This document shows, piece by piece, positions 1 through 8,850 of a stretch of DNA of 64,000 nucleotides. Position numbers and translations under genes: made by a program. Origin of the DNA: Acinetobacter sp. 10FS3-1 (GTDB taxonomy: Bacteria; Pseudomonadota; Gammaproteobacteria; Pseudomonadales; Moraxellaceae); the NCBI RefSeq assembly GCF_013343215.1, contig NZ_CP039144.1:186001-250000 (forward strand), read 5' to 3'. Every line of letters begins with the position of its first letter. Positions within the stretch are counted from its first letter, which is position 1. The notes below the pieces were generated by a model that was not told where the DNA came from, ran no database searches, and saw nothing but the letters and a program-made list of their open reading frames with translations.

Positions 1-507
1 GACGCATTCAATAAAACGGTTGGCTGCTGCATTCTCTTCTTTGGTGCTCTAGGCTTATCTCATTTTAGTATGCAAGCATTTGAACAAAAGAATCCTCTGA
101 CCCAGATGGTTCAAGCAAATGAAAAAGAATCAGCATTTGCTTATATTGAACAGAATTTCAATGCCTATGAAAAACAGAGTTTTATGAAAGCTCAGGTGCT
201 ACTAGCAATGAATAAAGGTCAGCAGCTTGATACTGCGACTCAAACCGAGCTTCGTAATCTAGCTCAAGATTTCGTGCCAGTAGACAACATTGATGATGTT
301 AAATCTTGGAGCCAAGTAGACATTAACTATCCAGGAATTGCAATTAAAGAAATTAAAACTGCCCTATTTGCACAAGATCAGTCAGGATTTCACCAGAACA
401 AATCATTCTTACAGTTTTTGTTAGTTCTTATTTCTTTTACTATGGCGTTTACAGCTTTCCAGTCATACATCACGAAAAAGACTTTTGAGAACGGTAGCAA
501 TCAATAA
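1..507 (+). CDS. Membrane protein of unknown function, 5' end outside window
   Basis: The reading frame is open from the first base of the window, so the ATG at 70 is probably internal and the gene starts upstream. The residues before it (GCCILFFGALGL) form a hydrophobic segment, and a second one (FLQFLLVLISFTMAFTAF) lies near the C-terminus. The product is therefore likely a membrane protein with a hydrophilic middle of about 100 residues facing one side. I recognise no family. It ends 8 bases before the next membrane-protein gene on the same strand, and the two probably form one transcription unit ending at the terminator near 1934. Its place next to the conjugation block suggests a transfer-related role, but that is inference only. 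Confidence 0.6.
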   Translation, partial: DAFNKTVGCCILFFGALGLSHFSMQAFEQKNPLTQMVQANEKESAFAYIEQNFNAYEKQSFMKAQVLLAMNKGQQLDTATQTELRNLAQDFVPVDNIDDVKSWSQVDINYPGIAIKEIKTALFAQDQSGFHQNKSFLQFLLVLISFTMAFTAFQSYITKKTFENGSNQ

Positions 508-515
508 ATTAAGAA

Positions 516-1925
516 ATGACAGATCGGGGCAAAATTTATATGACTTTAACAGCAGACAGCATTGATTCAGCGATTGCTACATTACCACGACACTATGCAA
601 GTGTTGTGAACTACCTCTTTGGAGACGGTCAACTGCGTAGCGATACGCTTGGAGCCATTTTACAGCGACTAGAGCTGATTAATGCTTCGGCTGCTGCTTC
701 TAAGTGTGTGTATCGTTCAGGTGACTACGATACTGACACGAAATTTCAGGAATATATTTTTGATGTAATCAAGAAAGGTGCTGTAGAGAAAACTATTCTT
801 GATTCACCTCGATCTCTACTTAAAACGGAAATTTCACGAGCATTTAAGATTCCAGAATTTCTTAATCGCTGTATTGATTTTGAGTTGAATACCCCTGACC
901 AAATTGCTGATGTTCTTTTAGGTACTGCTAAGTCTGCCCCACTTGAGCAAACCGTACTTCGCAATATGTTTGTCCAGACCCATGTGAGCATCATCCTGTT
1001 ACTACTTGCTGTTGAGCTTGGTCTGCCTTTAAGTAGAGAAAATAAGCAACTCTACAAAGCTGTAAAGCGTCCATTTGTAGGGCATGAAATAAAGTTACTG
1101 TTTAGCGATCTGTGGAATCGCTACAAGTACATTGGTCTAGTAGTTGCCAGTTTCGCACTTATGGCATTTGCCGGACCTCAGGGATGGAGCTTACTCACGG
1201 AGCCGGCAATTTACTTACCGTATATGGATATCAACCAGAGTGTCTTATCACCGAAAAATCAGGTTTTATTTAAACTGTATTTAATGATCATTTTTGGCTT
1301 TATGCTTTATTTGATTATTGGTAATAAATTTCATTACTTAGTACAACCAGACCGCAAGACTAATCCAGAAACCCAAGAGAAAGTTAGAAAGGTTGTTCCC
1401 GCTTTTTACATCACTCTCTTAATGTATCTTACAGGTCCGGCTATTGAGTTTTTTGACAATCTTAATCAGCCTACCCACCCTATTGAAGCTGCTGTTGAAA
1501 AACGCGACTTCAAAGAAGCTGAACAGTTGGCAATCAAAAACACATATTGGTCTACAGAACAGAAGGATTTTGTATTAGCCCAACTATTACTTAAACAACG
1601 CTATGAAATGCCTAAGGCTGAGTACAATGAGAAACTTGCACAATATAGCCAGAGCATTATCAAGGAATATTCCTTTGGGCGTTTCAGCACTGAATATGCT
1701 GAATCCTACGGCGTTAAAAGAATCCTAGATGCGAATAATATAGAAAACTCGTTGGTTCCATACGAATCTCACCGGGCAGTTCTTTTTATCTGGTTGATGG
1801 TATTGGTTTATTGCTTTGTATCATTGGCAGTTGAAGTAGATTACTTCGGTATTAAGAAACATCGGAAGAAGAAACGGAAAGCTAATCAGACTGAATTGGA
1901 TTCTAACGATCAAATTAAGGTTTAG
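516..1925 (+). CDS. Polytopic membrane protein of unknown function
   Basis: A 469-residue protein with a soluble N-terminal region of about 200 residues. Hydrophobic segments follow near residues 203-220 (YIGLVVASFALMAFAG), 250-272, 293-312 and 425-445. A hydrophilic, charged domain of about 110 residues lies between the third and fourth, and the tail is Lys-rich. A start at 540 (MTLTADSID) is equally possible, because neither ATG has a strong ribosome-binding site. It follows the partial membrane protein by 8 bases and is probably co-transcribed with it. I recognise no family. It converges with dotL at a shared hairpin terminator, so it is outside the main Dot/Icm operon even though it is adjacent to it. 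Confidence 0.7.
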   Translation: MTDRGKIYMTLTADSIDSAIATLPRHYASVVNYLFGDGQLRSDTLGAILQRLELINASAAASKCVYRSGDYDTDTKFQEYIFDVIKKGAVEKTILDSPRSLLKTEISRAFKIPEFLNRCIDFELNTPDQIADVLLGTAKSAPLEQTVLRNMFVQTHVSIILLLLAVELGLPLSRENKQLYKAVKRPFVGHEIKLLFSDLWNRYKYIGLVVASFALMAFAGPQGWSLLTEPAIYLPYMDINQSVLSPKNQVLFKLYLMIIFGFMLYLIIGNKFHYLVQPDRKTNPETQEKVRKVVPAFYITLLMYLTGPAIEFFDNLNQPTHPIEAAVEKRDFKEAEQLAIKNTYWSTEQKDFVLAQLLLKQRYEMPKAEYNEKLAQYSQSIIKEYSFGRFSTEYAESYGVKRILDANNIENSLVPYESHRAVLFIWLMVLVYCFVSLAVEVDYFGIKKHRKKKRKANQTELDSNDQIKV

Positions 1926-1933
1926 ACCAAGCC

Positions 1934-1963
1934 AAAAAAACCGCTCATTTGAGCGGTTTTTTT
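1934..1963. terminator. Bidirectional intrinsic terminator
   Basis: A perfect 12-bp inverted repeat (AAAAAACCGCTC and its complement) encloses a 3-4 base loop, with A and T tracts on its two sides. It lies 8 bases after the stop of the + strand membrane-protein gene and 8 bases beyond the stop of the - strand dotL gene, so it can end both transcripts. Confidence 0.9.
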
Positions 1964-1971
1964 ATTGGGTA

Positions 1972-4755
1972 TTATTTCTTTTGGATGACTACCTGAGATT
2001 TCAATGCTTGCCAGTCATACTGATTCAAGTGATTCAATGCGTCTGACAGATTTTGAATTACGCTATCTAATTCAATCTTATCATCATGGGCGAACATTTG
2101 TGTTTTGTGCACTTCTTTAACAAGCGTTGCAGCCTTTAAGGTACTAACAACGTGATCAGCGTTCTCACCTATCGTAGCTGCCAAGTTTTGCTGTTCTAAT
2201 GTTTCAGCACGAGCAAAATCTTGAGCAGCAGCCAATATGCGCGTCTCGATTTTATCAAGCGTATCACCATGAGCATTTTCAAAGTCACCTTGAATCAGGC
2301 GATACTTAGAAATATGTTCTGGTGTCAGATTCACAGACTTTAATTGCGCAGCAATATCGTCATAAAAAGCATCTACGTTGAAAATCGTTATGGGTTTATC
2401 AAATGTAGCCAGGTTAATTTCTTTACCGTGAATATCAGTATATTCTTGTAGCGTGTCGTAGTGACCTGTTTGCACTAATGACGACGGTTCAGAGCCGTGT
2501 TTCAGAATATCGTGAAGCTGACGCATTTCACGCTCTTTTTCTTGCTGATCAAGTAGCTTGTTTTTGCCTACATGAATGATCTCAACAAGTTTTTCACGGT
2601 GTTCAGATACCATAGCTGAACCATGATCAGAGCCACCAAAGTTTACAGACATATCCTCAGAAAGCTGTGCACTACTAGAAAGGGTAATCTTCAACTGCAT
2701 TTCTGGCATCTGGTATGAAGCCACTGCTTCCATAATTGCCTGACTTGGGCTTGATTGAAACAAACTCAAGTTATTTTCAGCAGCCAAGAAGATTTCAGTT
2801 AGATCAGAATTTACAGCTTCGGTCGTCAAATTGGTGTTATCTGAACGCAAAGTGTAGTCAATATTGATTTGACGTACAAACTCTGAAATCTGATCATAAG
2901 GGTTAAAAATATCCTCTTTCTCTACTGTCAGAATTGGAGCCAAGTCATTCAAACGCAGTGATTTAGGTTCTGGACCGGCAGTATAGAATCCGTAGATACG
3001 TGATATAGAAACACTGGAAATCTTACCCCCATCAGATTTTTTGGATAGTAAGAGTGTAAATTCACCATTCTCTTGACCGGCTAAGTCCTCATTCGGCAAG
3101 CGAGAAACCTTGTGGTATTGAATATTATTACTAACAACATGCTTATCGAAGAAGTCACCCACTTGACGTTCTGTGGACACTGCTTCTGATTGTAATTCCT
3201 GCCCTGCAAAACCTGCGATCTTTTTATATGAATCACCATCTTCACCAGTAGTAAGACGACCAATTACTTTTACAGTAGAGTTCGCCCATGTTGCTTCGGC
3301 TTCTTCTTGCGAACCACGCTTGATATCAGAGAAGTCTTGAGCAGCAAATACGATAGAGAAATTGAGTGACCGGGCTTGAGCAGGCATCACGGACGCGCCT
3401 TTAACTACGATATAACCCCATTCGTCCAGAATGAGTTTGCATGAGTTTGGCGAGTTCGTTGGTCGTGAATCCAAGATTACACGTTTAAGCCCTTCGATAC
3501 GGTTTCCGAGTGAACCCGCCATCATCTGCTTAATCGCACCCACAATCAGTTTACCCAACATTTTCAATGTTTCTGGTGTACGTTCCAAAGCCGGTAATGG
3601 TACTGTTAAGCAACGACGATTCAATACTACGTCGAAAATATCAATATCGCCTTGTTCAACACCAAAAATGTGACCATAAGAGAACGTCAGGTCGTTAATC
3701 GCACGAGTAAGCTGCATGGAAATAAAGCCATGCTGTTCAAGTGTTTTAGCTTCTTGCTTCTTTCGCTTTTTCGGGTCGGTGTTATAACCTGGTAATGTGC
3801 GAATATAAGCCGTCAAAGACTGACAAACCTTATCGAACATTTTGCCGTATTTACCTTCATGGTTAAAAACAAGCTCTTCGAGAGCTGCTAATTCCATGTA
3901 TTCAAGGTACGTTTTAGGGCTTAACTGGATATAACCGAGGTCACGTAGATACGTTAAAGGTGGTGTCAATGCAGCGATAAATGCCATTGCACGACCCTTC
4001 CACATATCACCCCCACCACCGCCATCGTCGAGAAGGTTATTCAGCAACTCAACAAGCATACCGCTTGATGTGTTTGACATCATATTGAAAGTATTAGTGA
4101 TCTTATCGCGTTGCGCCTTAATCAAGTCACGACCAGAGGTAATGAAGTTGATCGTTAAAAGGTCATCATCACGCCCAAAACGGCGTACCAAACGGTAAAT
4201 ATGTCGTTGTAATGAAGGGTCGCCTTTAGCATCACAATAAATAAAGCCCGCATTTTGGACAAGTTGATTTACAACTAAGCCAAGTAAAAATTCTGTTTTA
4301 CCTGAACCGGTTGTACCCAATACAACCATGTGTGTACGGTCATCACTATTAGAGGAATATGCCGGTAATTTCTTTTGATGATCAAACCCTAAATAAGTTA
4401 CGCCCTCACCATAGAATTTCTCAGGCTTATCAACCATTTTAAACGGCAAAATAGCCTCATTTCTGGAACCATCAGGCAATTTGGCATGAATAGGTACACG
4501 CCAGGGAAAATTTGTCCAACGCTTCTTTGGAAAACCATAGCGTTTAATTAAAAGGAAACAGATTGCTAAACCGATTTCACCGCCGAACGGTAAAAAGAAT
4601 CCAATAAACATGATAGCAACACCCAAAAACAGGAGCCACATCGAACCGTCGAGCGTAAACAGCTCTTCGTCGATAATCTGCCCTATGCTTCGGGTATCAC
4701 GCCGGATTGAACCAGGATTAAAGCGTTCTGACGACCCTTTAGATACGAAGCTCAT
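1972..4755 (-). CDS. dotL: DotL/IcmO-type (TrbC-like) type IV coupling ATPase
   Basis: A 927-residue inner-membrane AAA+ coupling protein, which brings substrates to the type IVB channel. Two hydrophobic stretches lie at about residues 40-70. Walker A (GTTGSGKT) is at 147-154, a CDAKGD block is near 174-179, and Walker B (LILDEWG) is at 441-447, followed by AAQDF. A long C-terminal tail of about 300 residues lacks recognised motifs; in Legionella DotL the C-terminal region docks DotN and adaptor proteins. AAGGA stands before the ATG. The gene begins 3 bases after the Rep_3-like gene, so the two are probably co-transcribed. In R64 the corresponding protein is TrbC. The DotL-type identity rests on the motifs, the length and the surrounding Dot/Icm genes. 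Confidence 0.9.
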   Translation of the reverse strand: MSFVSKGSSERFNPGSIRRDTRSIGQIIDEELFTLDGSMWLLFLGVAIMFIGFFLPFGGEIGLAICFLLIKRYGFPKKRWTNFPWRVPIHAKLPDGSRNEAILPFKMVDKPEKFYGEGVTYLGFDHQKKLPAYSSNSDDRTHMVVLGTTGSGKTEFLLGLVVNQLVQNAGFIYCDAKGDPSLQRHIYRLVRRFGRDDDLLTINFITSGRDLIKAQRDKITNTFNMMSNTSSGMLVELLNNLLDDGGGGGDMWKGRAMAFIAALTPPLTYLRDLGYIQLSPKTYLEYMELAALEELVFNHEGKYGKMFDKVCQSLTAYIRTLPGYNTDPKKRKKQEAKTLEQHGFISMQLTRAINDLTFSYGHIFGVEQGDIDIFDVVLNRRCLTVPLPALERTPETLKMLGKLIVGAIKQMMAGSLGNRIEGLKRVILDSRPTNSPNSCKLILDEWGYIVVKGASVMPAQARSLNFSIVFAAQDFSDIKRGSQEEAEATWANSTVKVIGRLTTGEDGDSYKKIAGFAGQELQSEAVSTERQVGDFFDKHVVSNNIQYHKVSRLPNEDLAGQENGEFTLLLSKKSDGGKISSVSISRIYGFYTAGPEPKSLRLNDLAPILTVEKEDIFNPYDQISEFVRQINIDYTLRSDNTNLTTEAVNSDLTEIFLAAENNLSLFQSSPSQAIMEAVASYQMPEMQLKITLSSSAQLSEDMSVNFGGSDHGSAMVSEHREKLVEIIHVGKNKLLDQQEKEREMRQLHDILKHGSEPSSLVQTGHYDTLQEYTDIHGKEINLATFDKPITIFNVDAFYDDIAAQLKSVNLTPEHISKYRLIQGDFENAHGDTLDKIETRILAAAQDFARAETLEQQNLAATIGENADHVVSTLKAATLVKEVHKTQMFAHDDKIELDSVIQNLSDALNHLNQYDWQALKSQVVIQKK

Positions 4756-4758
4756 ATA

Positions 4759-5463
4759 TTAATCCTTTTTCTGCTTAAATCTGAAAGTCAGATACATTTC
4801 CTTGTGCAACGTCTGACCAATGAAGCCACTTTCAATAATTTCGATATTTGTTTGTAGATTGATTTGCTCACACAAGCGCAGTACAAGGCTCCAAAAGTTA
4901 CCAACTACCTTGTAATCTTCATCCGATACACCTAGAAAAGTGCGAATTTCTTTAGCATTTAGATGGACTGTTACCCTTCCGTGATGCAAAGGTTTGAAAT
5001 TTTTTAAGAGATAATTCAGGAACAAATAAAAACGTAGAGAGTGATTACTTCTTAGTGAAGAAAAATCACATAGCTTTGCCAGATCAGAAATTTTTAAAAA
5101 TTTTGACAGGTCTTGTAACTGTTCTTTGAAGAATCCAATTTGAGTAAAGGTCGCTTTTTTTCCATTTCCGCTTGAATACACAACCGACTTAAAAAAATTG
5201 CTCTCCTTTAAATCCATAACTGCTTTTTTAATAGAAAGATAAGCACCGCTATTGTTGCCATTCCTTGCACCATATACCGCGATATAGTTTTTAGTTGGAA
5301 TAGTGATCACTCCATCCTGTTCAATATCGTGTGGCAGATCAGCAAGCATCAATAAACGTAAAGTTATGGTGTTAAAGCTCATTGGATAACAACCAAGACC
5401 GGCTATTACCTCGTTTATAAGTATTTGCTTTATCTCTGATTGATTAATTAGTGTAGCTATCAA
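4759..5463 (-). CDS. Rep_3-like replication initiator (tandem winged-helix), TTG start
   Basis: A 234-residue protein that resembles the Rep_3/RepB initiator fold. The first winged-helix-like half contains ITLRLLMLADL and an IPTKNYIAVYG stretch, then AYLSIKKAVMDLKESNFF. The second half has RSNHSLRFYLFLNYLL and LNAKEIRTFLGVSDEDYKVV. These match the usual pattern of initiators, including the conserved RFY/RLYE-like helix. The TTG start is preferred because GGAG lies 9 bases upstream; the next possible start is ATG at residue 28. It sits between dotO and dotL, an unusual place for an initiator, and I see no clear iterons next to it. It might instead be a regulator built on the same fold. Function is inferred from sequence pattern only. 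Confidence 0.5.
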   Translation of the reverse strand: MIATLINQSEIKQILINEVIAGLGCYPMSFNTITLRLLMLADLPHDIEQDGVITIPTKNYIAVYGARNGNNSGAYLSIKKAVMDLKESNFFKSVVYSSGNGKKATFTQIGFFKEQLQDLSKFLKISDLAKLCDFSSLRSNHSLRFYLFLNYLLKNFKPLHHGRVTVHLNAKEIRTFLGVSDEDYKVVGNFWSLVLRLCEQINLQTNIEIIESGFIGQTLHKEMYLTFRFKQKKD

Positions 5464-5497
5464 TTCGAGAACTCCAATAGTCGCTTAGCTAGACGAC

Positions 5498-5525
5498 AAA
5501 AAGGCAGAGAGGGTATCCCCTCCAC
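5498..5525 (-). terminator. Possible - strand terminator after dotO
   Basis: On the - strand an imperfect G+C-rich hairpin (GAGGG paired with CCCTC, with partial extension of the stem) is followed by five T residues. It lies just after the dotO stop and before the Rep_3-like gene. It could end or attenuate the long dotJ-dotO transcript, leaving the Rep_3-like and dotL genes as a separate unit. The stem is imperfect, so this is tentative. Confidence 0.4.
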
Positions 5526-5535
5526 CTCAGTAAAA

Positions 5536-8500
5536 TTACTTAACTAAACCTGAACCTTTGCCAGAATTTATCAAACGAGAACGGCGTTCTTTGATCTCTT
5601 CAAGTTTTGCGTCAGCGATTTCGCGTGGAGTAAGCAGTTCATCAGGACGTTTAGCTTCACGGTTCATACGCTCTAAACGCTCGCGTTCTTCACGAATGTA
5701 GCCATCCATGATGCGGTTTGCCATAAGCGTAGTAATCGAAGCTGATGCTTTGTTCTCGTCAAACTTCTCCGAACCCATAGTAGACTCTGTTTTCAGACGT
5801 TGACGTTCAGCAGTAATCGCTTTCTTAGCACCACCTGGATATGCTTTCGCTAACAGACGCAATGCTAATGGACGGTCGTTATTACATACCTGGTACATCG
5901 TTTCACGCATGAGTCGGTCATCTGCGTCTGTAGTCAACGACCATAGACGTTGTGGACCGATAGTAAGAGTTAGTAGAGAAGTAAATGTCTCTGTCTTACA
6001 TACGATACGAGAAAGGTAAGTCAAACCACCTGGACCCAAACCGACGAACATAGACAGTGCACGTTCTTCTTCTGGTTTAAGCGAGATTTTTTCACGCATC
6101 CATTGACGAGTTTCGGCAGTACCGGAATCGGCAATCACGAAGCGGGTGGCAATATTGATCAACATACCGAAGTCATCAAGCATCTGTGATGCCAAGCAAA
6201 GCTCAGTACCCCATTTACGTGCTTCACGACCATCACGTTCCAACTCAGCAAACAGAGTTTTATCTTTTGCAGCGTTGTGTAATTCATCCATTGCAATGAT
6301 CTTACGATCTTCTGCCAGTTCCTTAATTAGACGGTCGTAATAAGAACGATAGTTTTCAGGAATTAAAGGTAAATCCTCAGAAGAGAAAGCAACTTTCTTC
6401 TTAGAGTAGATACGTGCGATCTGGAAGAACAATGAAGTTTGTTTAGTGTTCCCAGACGAACCAATAACGTCCTGTAAGTCGATAGATACTACGCGAGCGT
6501 ATGACAAGTCGAAGCGAGTATGCTGTGAGAACACAGGATACATCGTAACGGCTTCGGTGATGTTGCGTTGGAAGTAAGCTGCGAATGCTTCACCACGTTT
6601 GGTACGTGTCGTGTCATAGTTAGCTTTAATATCTGGGTGCTGTGCTGCTGCGGTCAAGTCAGCAAGTACCGGCATTGCATAACGGTGGCAAAGGTCACGC
6701 GCACGTTGAAGTTCAAGACGCTCTCCACCTTCGTACATTTCAGACAAACGATGTGCTTCATCACGAAGAGCATAGTAAGTCGGCTTTGTAGTGCCTTTAT
6801 CTGTTGGGTCGGCTAATGAGTATTTCACCAAGAGTTTATCTAGCTCTTGATTACGATACGCTTGATAGTAATGCGGATTACCAGTAGTGGTTCCATCTAG
6901 TTTTTGACGGAATGCAATACGAATAATCTGGTCCACATAACTTGTCATGCCTTCTTCTGGCTCACCATGAGCTTCAACCGGGGTGATCAGTGAAGTAACA
7001 AACGATACCATTTGCGCCATTTCGTTTGCCGGTGGCTCACAGAAGCCTACAGAACATTCGAGAGGGTTAATCGCAAACGCTTCGTTGTTCTTCATACGAG
7101 CGTAGACCGCTAAGTGACGTTGATTTTCTGGCAAGTGGTCACGTAACAGGTCGATAGGACCACGAGACGACACCCCTACGTCAATAATGGAAATGATTGG
7201 CAGACGTTTCAAGCCAGGCATCATACAGGCTTCGATAATGTCATTGTTCATTGCCACTGACTTACCAGAACCCGGTTTACCTGAGTAAATCGTAATCCAT
7301 GTATTTTGCTTGCCAGAGAATTTTTCCAGACAGATCAGCTTACCGTCGATAGTACGGTGGAATACCGTACCCATGTCGAAAGGTGATGCTTGGCGCGTCC
7401 ACGGAAGTAAATAGAACGCATCAAACATACGTGCCGGACATGGTGGCGCGTGGTGTTTGTGGCTTAGACCTGGAATATTAGAACGCCATGACAGTAATGG
7501 GTCGCCACCCTGCTCCATTACACGCGCAGAACCCCACGCCTGAACAATACGAGACAGCTTTTGACGGCGATTAATCAATACAGCAAGACCTTCTTCTGTA
7601 TTTTTCGCCCAAGTCATAATTCCCATCTGGAATTTGACAATGATACCGCCCTCTTTTTCATACTCACGCAATGCCTTCGCTGCTGCGTTCAAGTTTGCAT
7701 TAGAGGAAGAAGCAAAAGTCAGAATAGAAGCCAATTGAGCGCGTAGAGCTGTACCCGCCATGCCATCAGCAGTGATGTTGTAGCTTAGAGAGTAAGGAAT
7801 TACTTTAGGCTCACCATCTTCGTCCATAGTGACAGCACTATTCAGGGCATCAAACAGGTTTTGGAAGGTCACTCGTGATGACGGTGGAATATCAATCATC
7901 AATGGCGCATAGACAATATCATCTGTAATCACGGAGCCTACAGGATATGATGCTGAACGCTTCTCACCAGAAACGATACCATGCGTCATAATCTGATCTG
8001 GAATAGTACGGTATATTACAGCACTTAGATCATCCTCAGGACCGGGACCTTTCCAGCGTAAAGCCAGACGGCTACTCGCTAGAGGGATTTCAGGCTCCCA
8101 AGTTACAGGTGTAGAGTTAGGTGTTACCGCTTGCTTAATCACACGCAATGCGTCTACTACGTTCAATAATTCAGCTTGAGCACTAAAACTCTTATGCGTC
8201 ACGATTTGTAGGAACTGGTCTACATACGTTTCATGTTGAGCACGTAAAGCAGAACCACACATCAACAAGTTTTGAGCATCACGCATAGATGGCAGATCAT
8301 ACCCACGCAATTCATCAAACCGTTTCTTTTTATCTTGATCAATCTCACTAGGGTCTAAACGCATTGGCTCAGTTGTTAGGACAAAATAACAAGATTCATC
8401 ACATACTTGGTTGGCATAGACATTTACTGCTTCCTCAATCAAAAAACCCATGTTGAGTTTGGTTTGTTTGATTGAATCACGTTGAATATCAGCTACACGG

Positions 8501-8811
8501 TGTAGATCGCTTGTAGGGTTAATATCACGCTTAAATACGACCTGGATATGATGACCACGTTCTTCAAAGAAGGTTGCCATCGTTTCTGTTATACGAGTTA
8601 CGTGATCATAGAGATCATCCGTAGATACCAGGGTACGTGTACCCTCGTATTTAATGACTGAGACTAAAGCGCCCTTGTTGGTAACAAGTGATACCGGACC
8701 ATCAATCGTTTCCAGATCACAATAATCTTCGACGTTCAGCTTGAGTGCCGAACCTATTAGCAACATTGCTGTTTCAAACTTTGAAACACCCTTATTCTTA
8801 GTTTTTGACAC
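5536..8811 (-). CDS. dotO: DotO/IcmB-type (TraU-like) secretion ATPase
   Basis: A 1091-residue cytoplasmic ATPase of the VirB4/DotO type, which powers the type IVB conjugation channel. Walker A (GKPGSGKS) is at residues 511-518 and Walker B (IIAMDELH) at 838-845, followed by an ARKWGTELCLASQ stretch typical of the family. The N-terminal 500 residues form the membrane-docking half, without obvious transmembrane helices. The length is close to that of Legionella DotO/IcmB and R64 TraU. The start is GTG with GGAG about 11 bases upstream. It lies 39 bases after the 420-residue unknown gene, and in Legionella the same gene follows icmJ. The C-terminal 150 residues are rich in charged residues and probably helical. 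Confidence 0.92.
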   Translation of the reverse strand: MSKTKNKGVSKFETAMLLIGSALKLNVEDYCDLETIDGPVSLVTNKGALVSVIKYEGTRTLVSTDDLYDHVTRITETMATFFEERGHHIQVVFKRDINPTSDLHRVADIQRDSIKQTKLNMGFLIEEAVNVYANQVCDESCYFVLTTEPMRLDPSEIDQDKKKRFDELRGYDLPSMRDAQNLLMCGSALRAQHETYVDQFLQIVTHKSFSAQAELLNVVDALRVIKQAVTPNSTPVTWEPEIPLASSRLALRWKGPGPEDDLSAVIYRTIPDQIMTHGIVSGEKRSASYPVGSVITDDIVYAPLMIDIPPSSRVTFQNLFDALNSAVTMDEDGEPKVIPYSLSYNITADGMAGTALRAQLASILTFASSSNANLNAAAKALREYEKEGGIIVKFQMGIMTWAKNTEEGLAVLINRRQKLSRIVQAWGSARVMEQGGDPLLSWRSNIPGLSHKHHAPPCPARMFDAFYLLPWTRQASPFDMGTVFHRTIDGKLICLEKFSGKQNTWITIYSGKPGSGKSVAMNNDIIEACMMPGLKRLPIISIIDVGVSSRGPIDLLRDHLPENQRHLAVYARMKNNEAFAINPLECSVGFCEPPANEMAQMVSFVTSLITPVEAHGEPEEGMTSYVDQIIRIAFRQKLDGTTTGNPHYYQAYRNQELDKLLVKYSLADPTDKGTTKPTYYALRDEAHRLSEMYEGGERLELQRARDLCHRYAMPVLADLTAAAQHPDIKANYDTTRTKRGEAFAAYFQRNITEAVTMYPVFSQHTRFDLSYARVVSIDLQDVIGSSGNTKQTSLFFQIARIYSKKKVAFSSEDLPLIPENYRSYYDRLIKELAEDRKIIAMDELHNAAKDKTLFAELERDGREARKWGTELCLASQMLDDFGMLINIATRFVIADSGTAETRQWMREKISLKPEEERALSMFVGLGPGGLTYLSRIVCKTETFTSLLTLTIGPQRLWSLTTDADDRLMRETMYQVCNNDRPLALRLLAKAYPGGAKKAITAERQRLKTESTMGSEKFDENKASASITTLMANRIMDGYIREERERLERMNREAKRPDELLTPREIADAKLEEIKERRSRLINSGKGSGLVK

Positions 8812-8850
8812 GGTAGTTAAACTCCCTAGTAGTCTGACTGATCTACTCTG

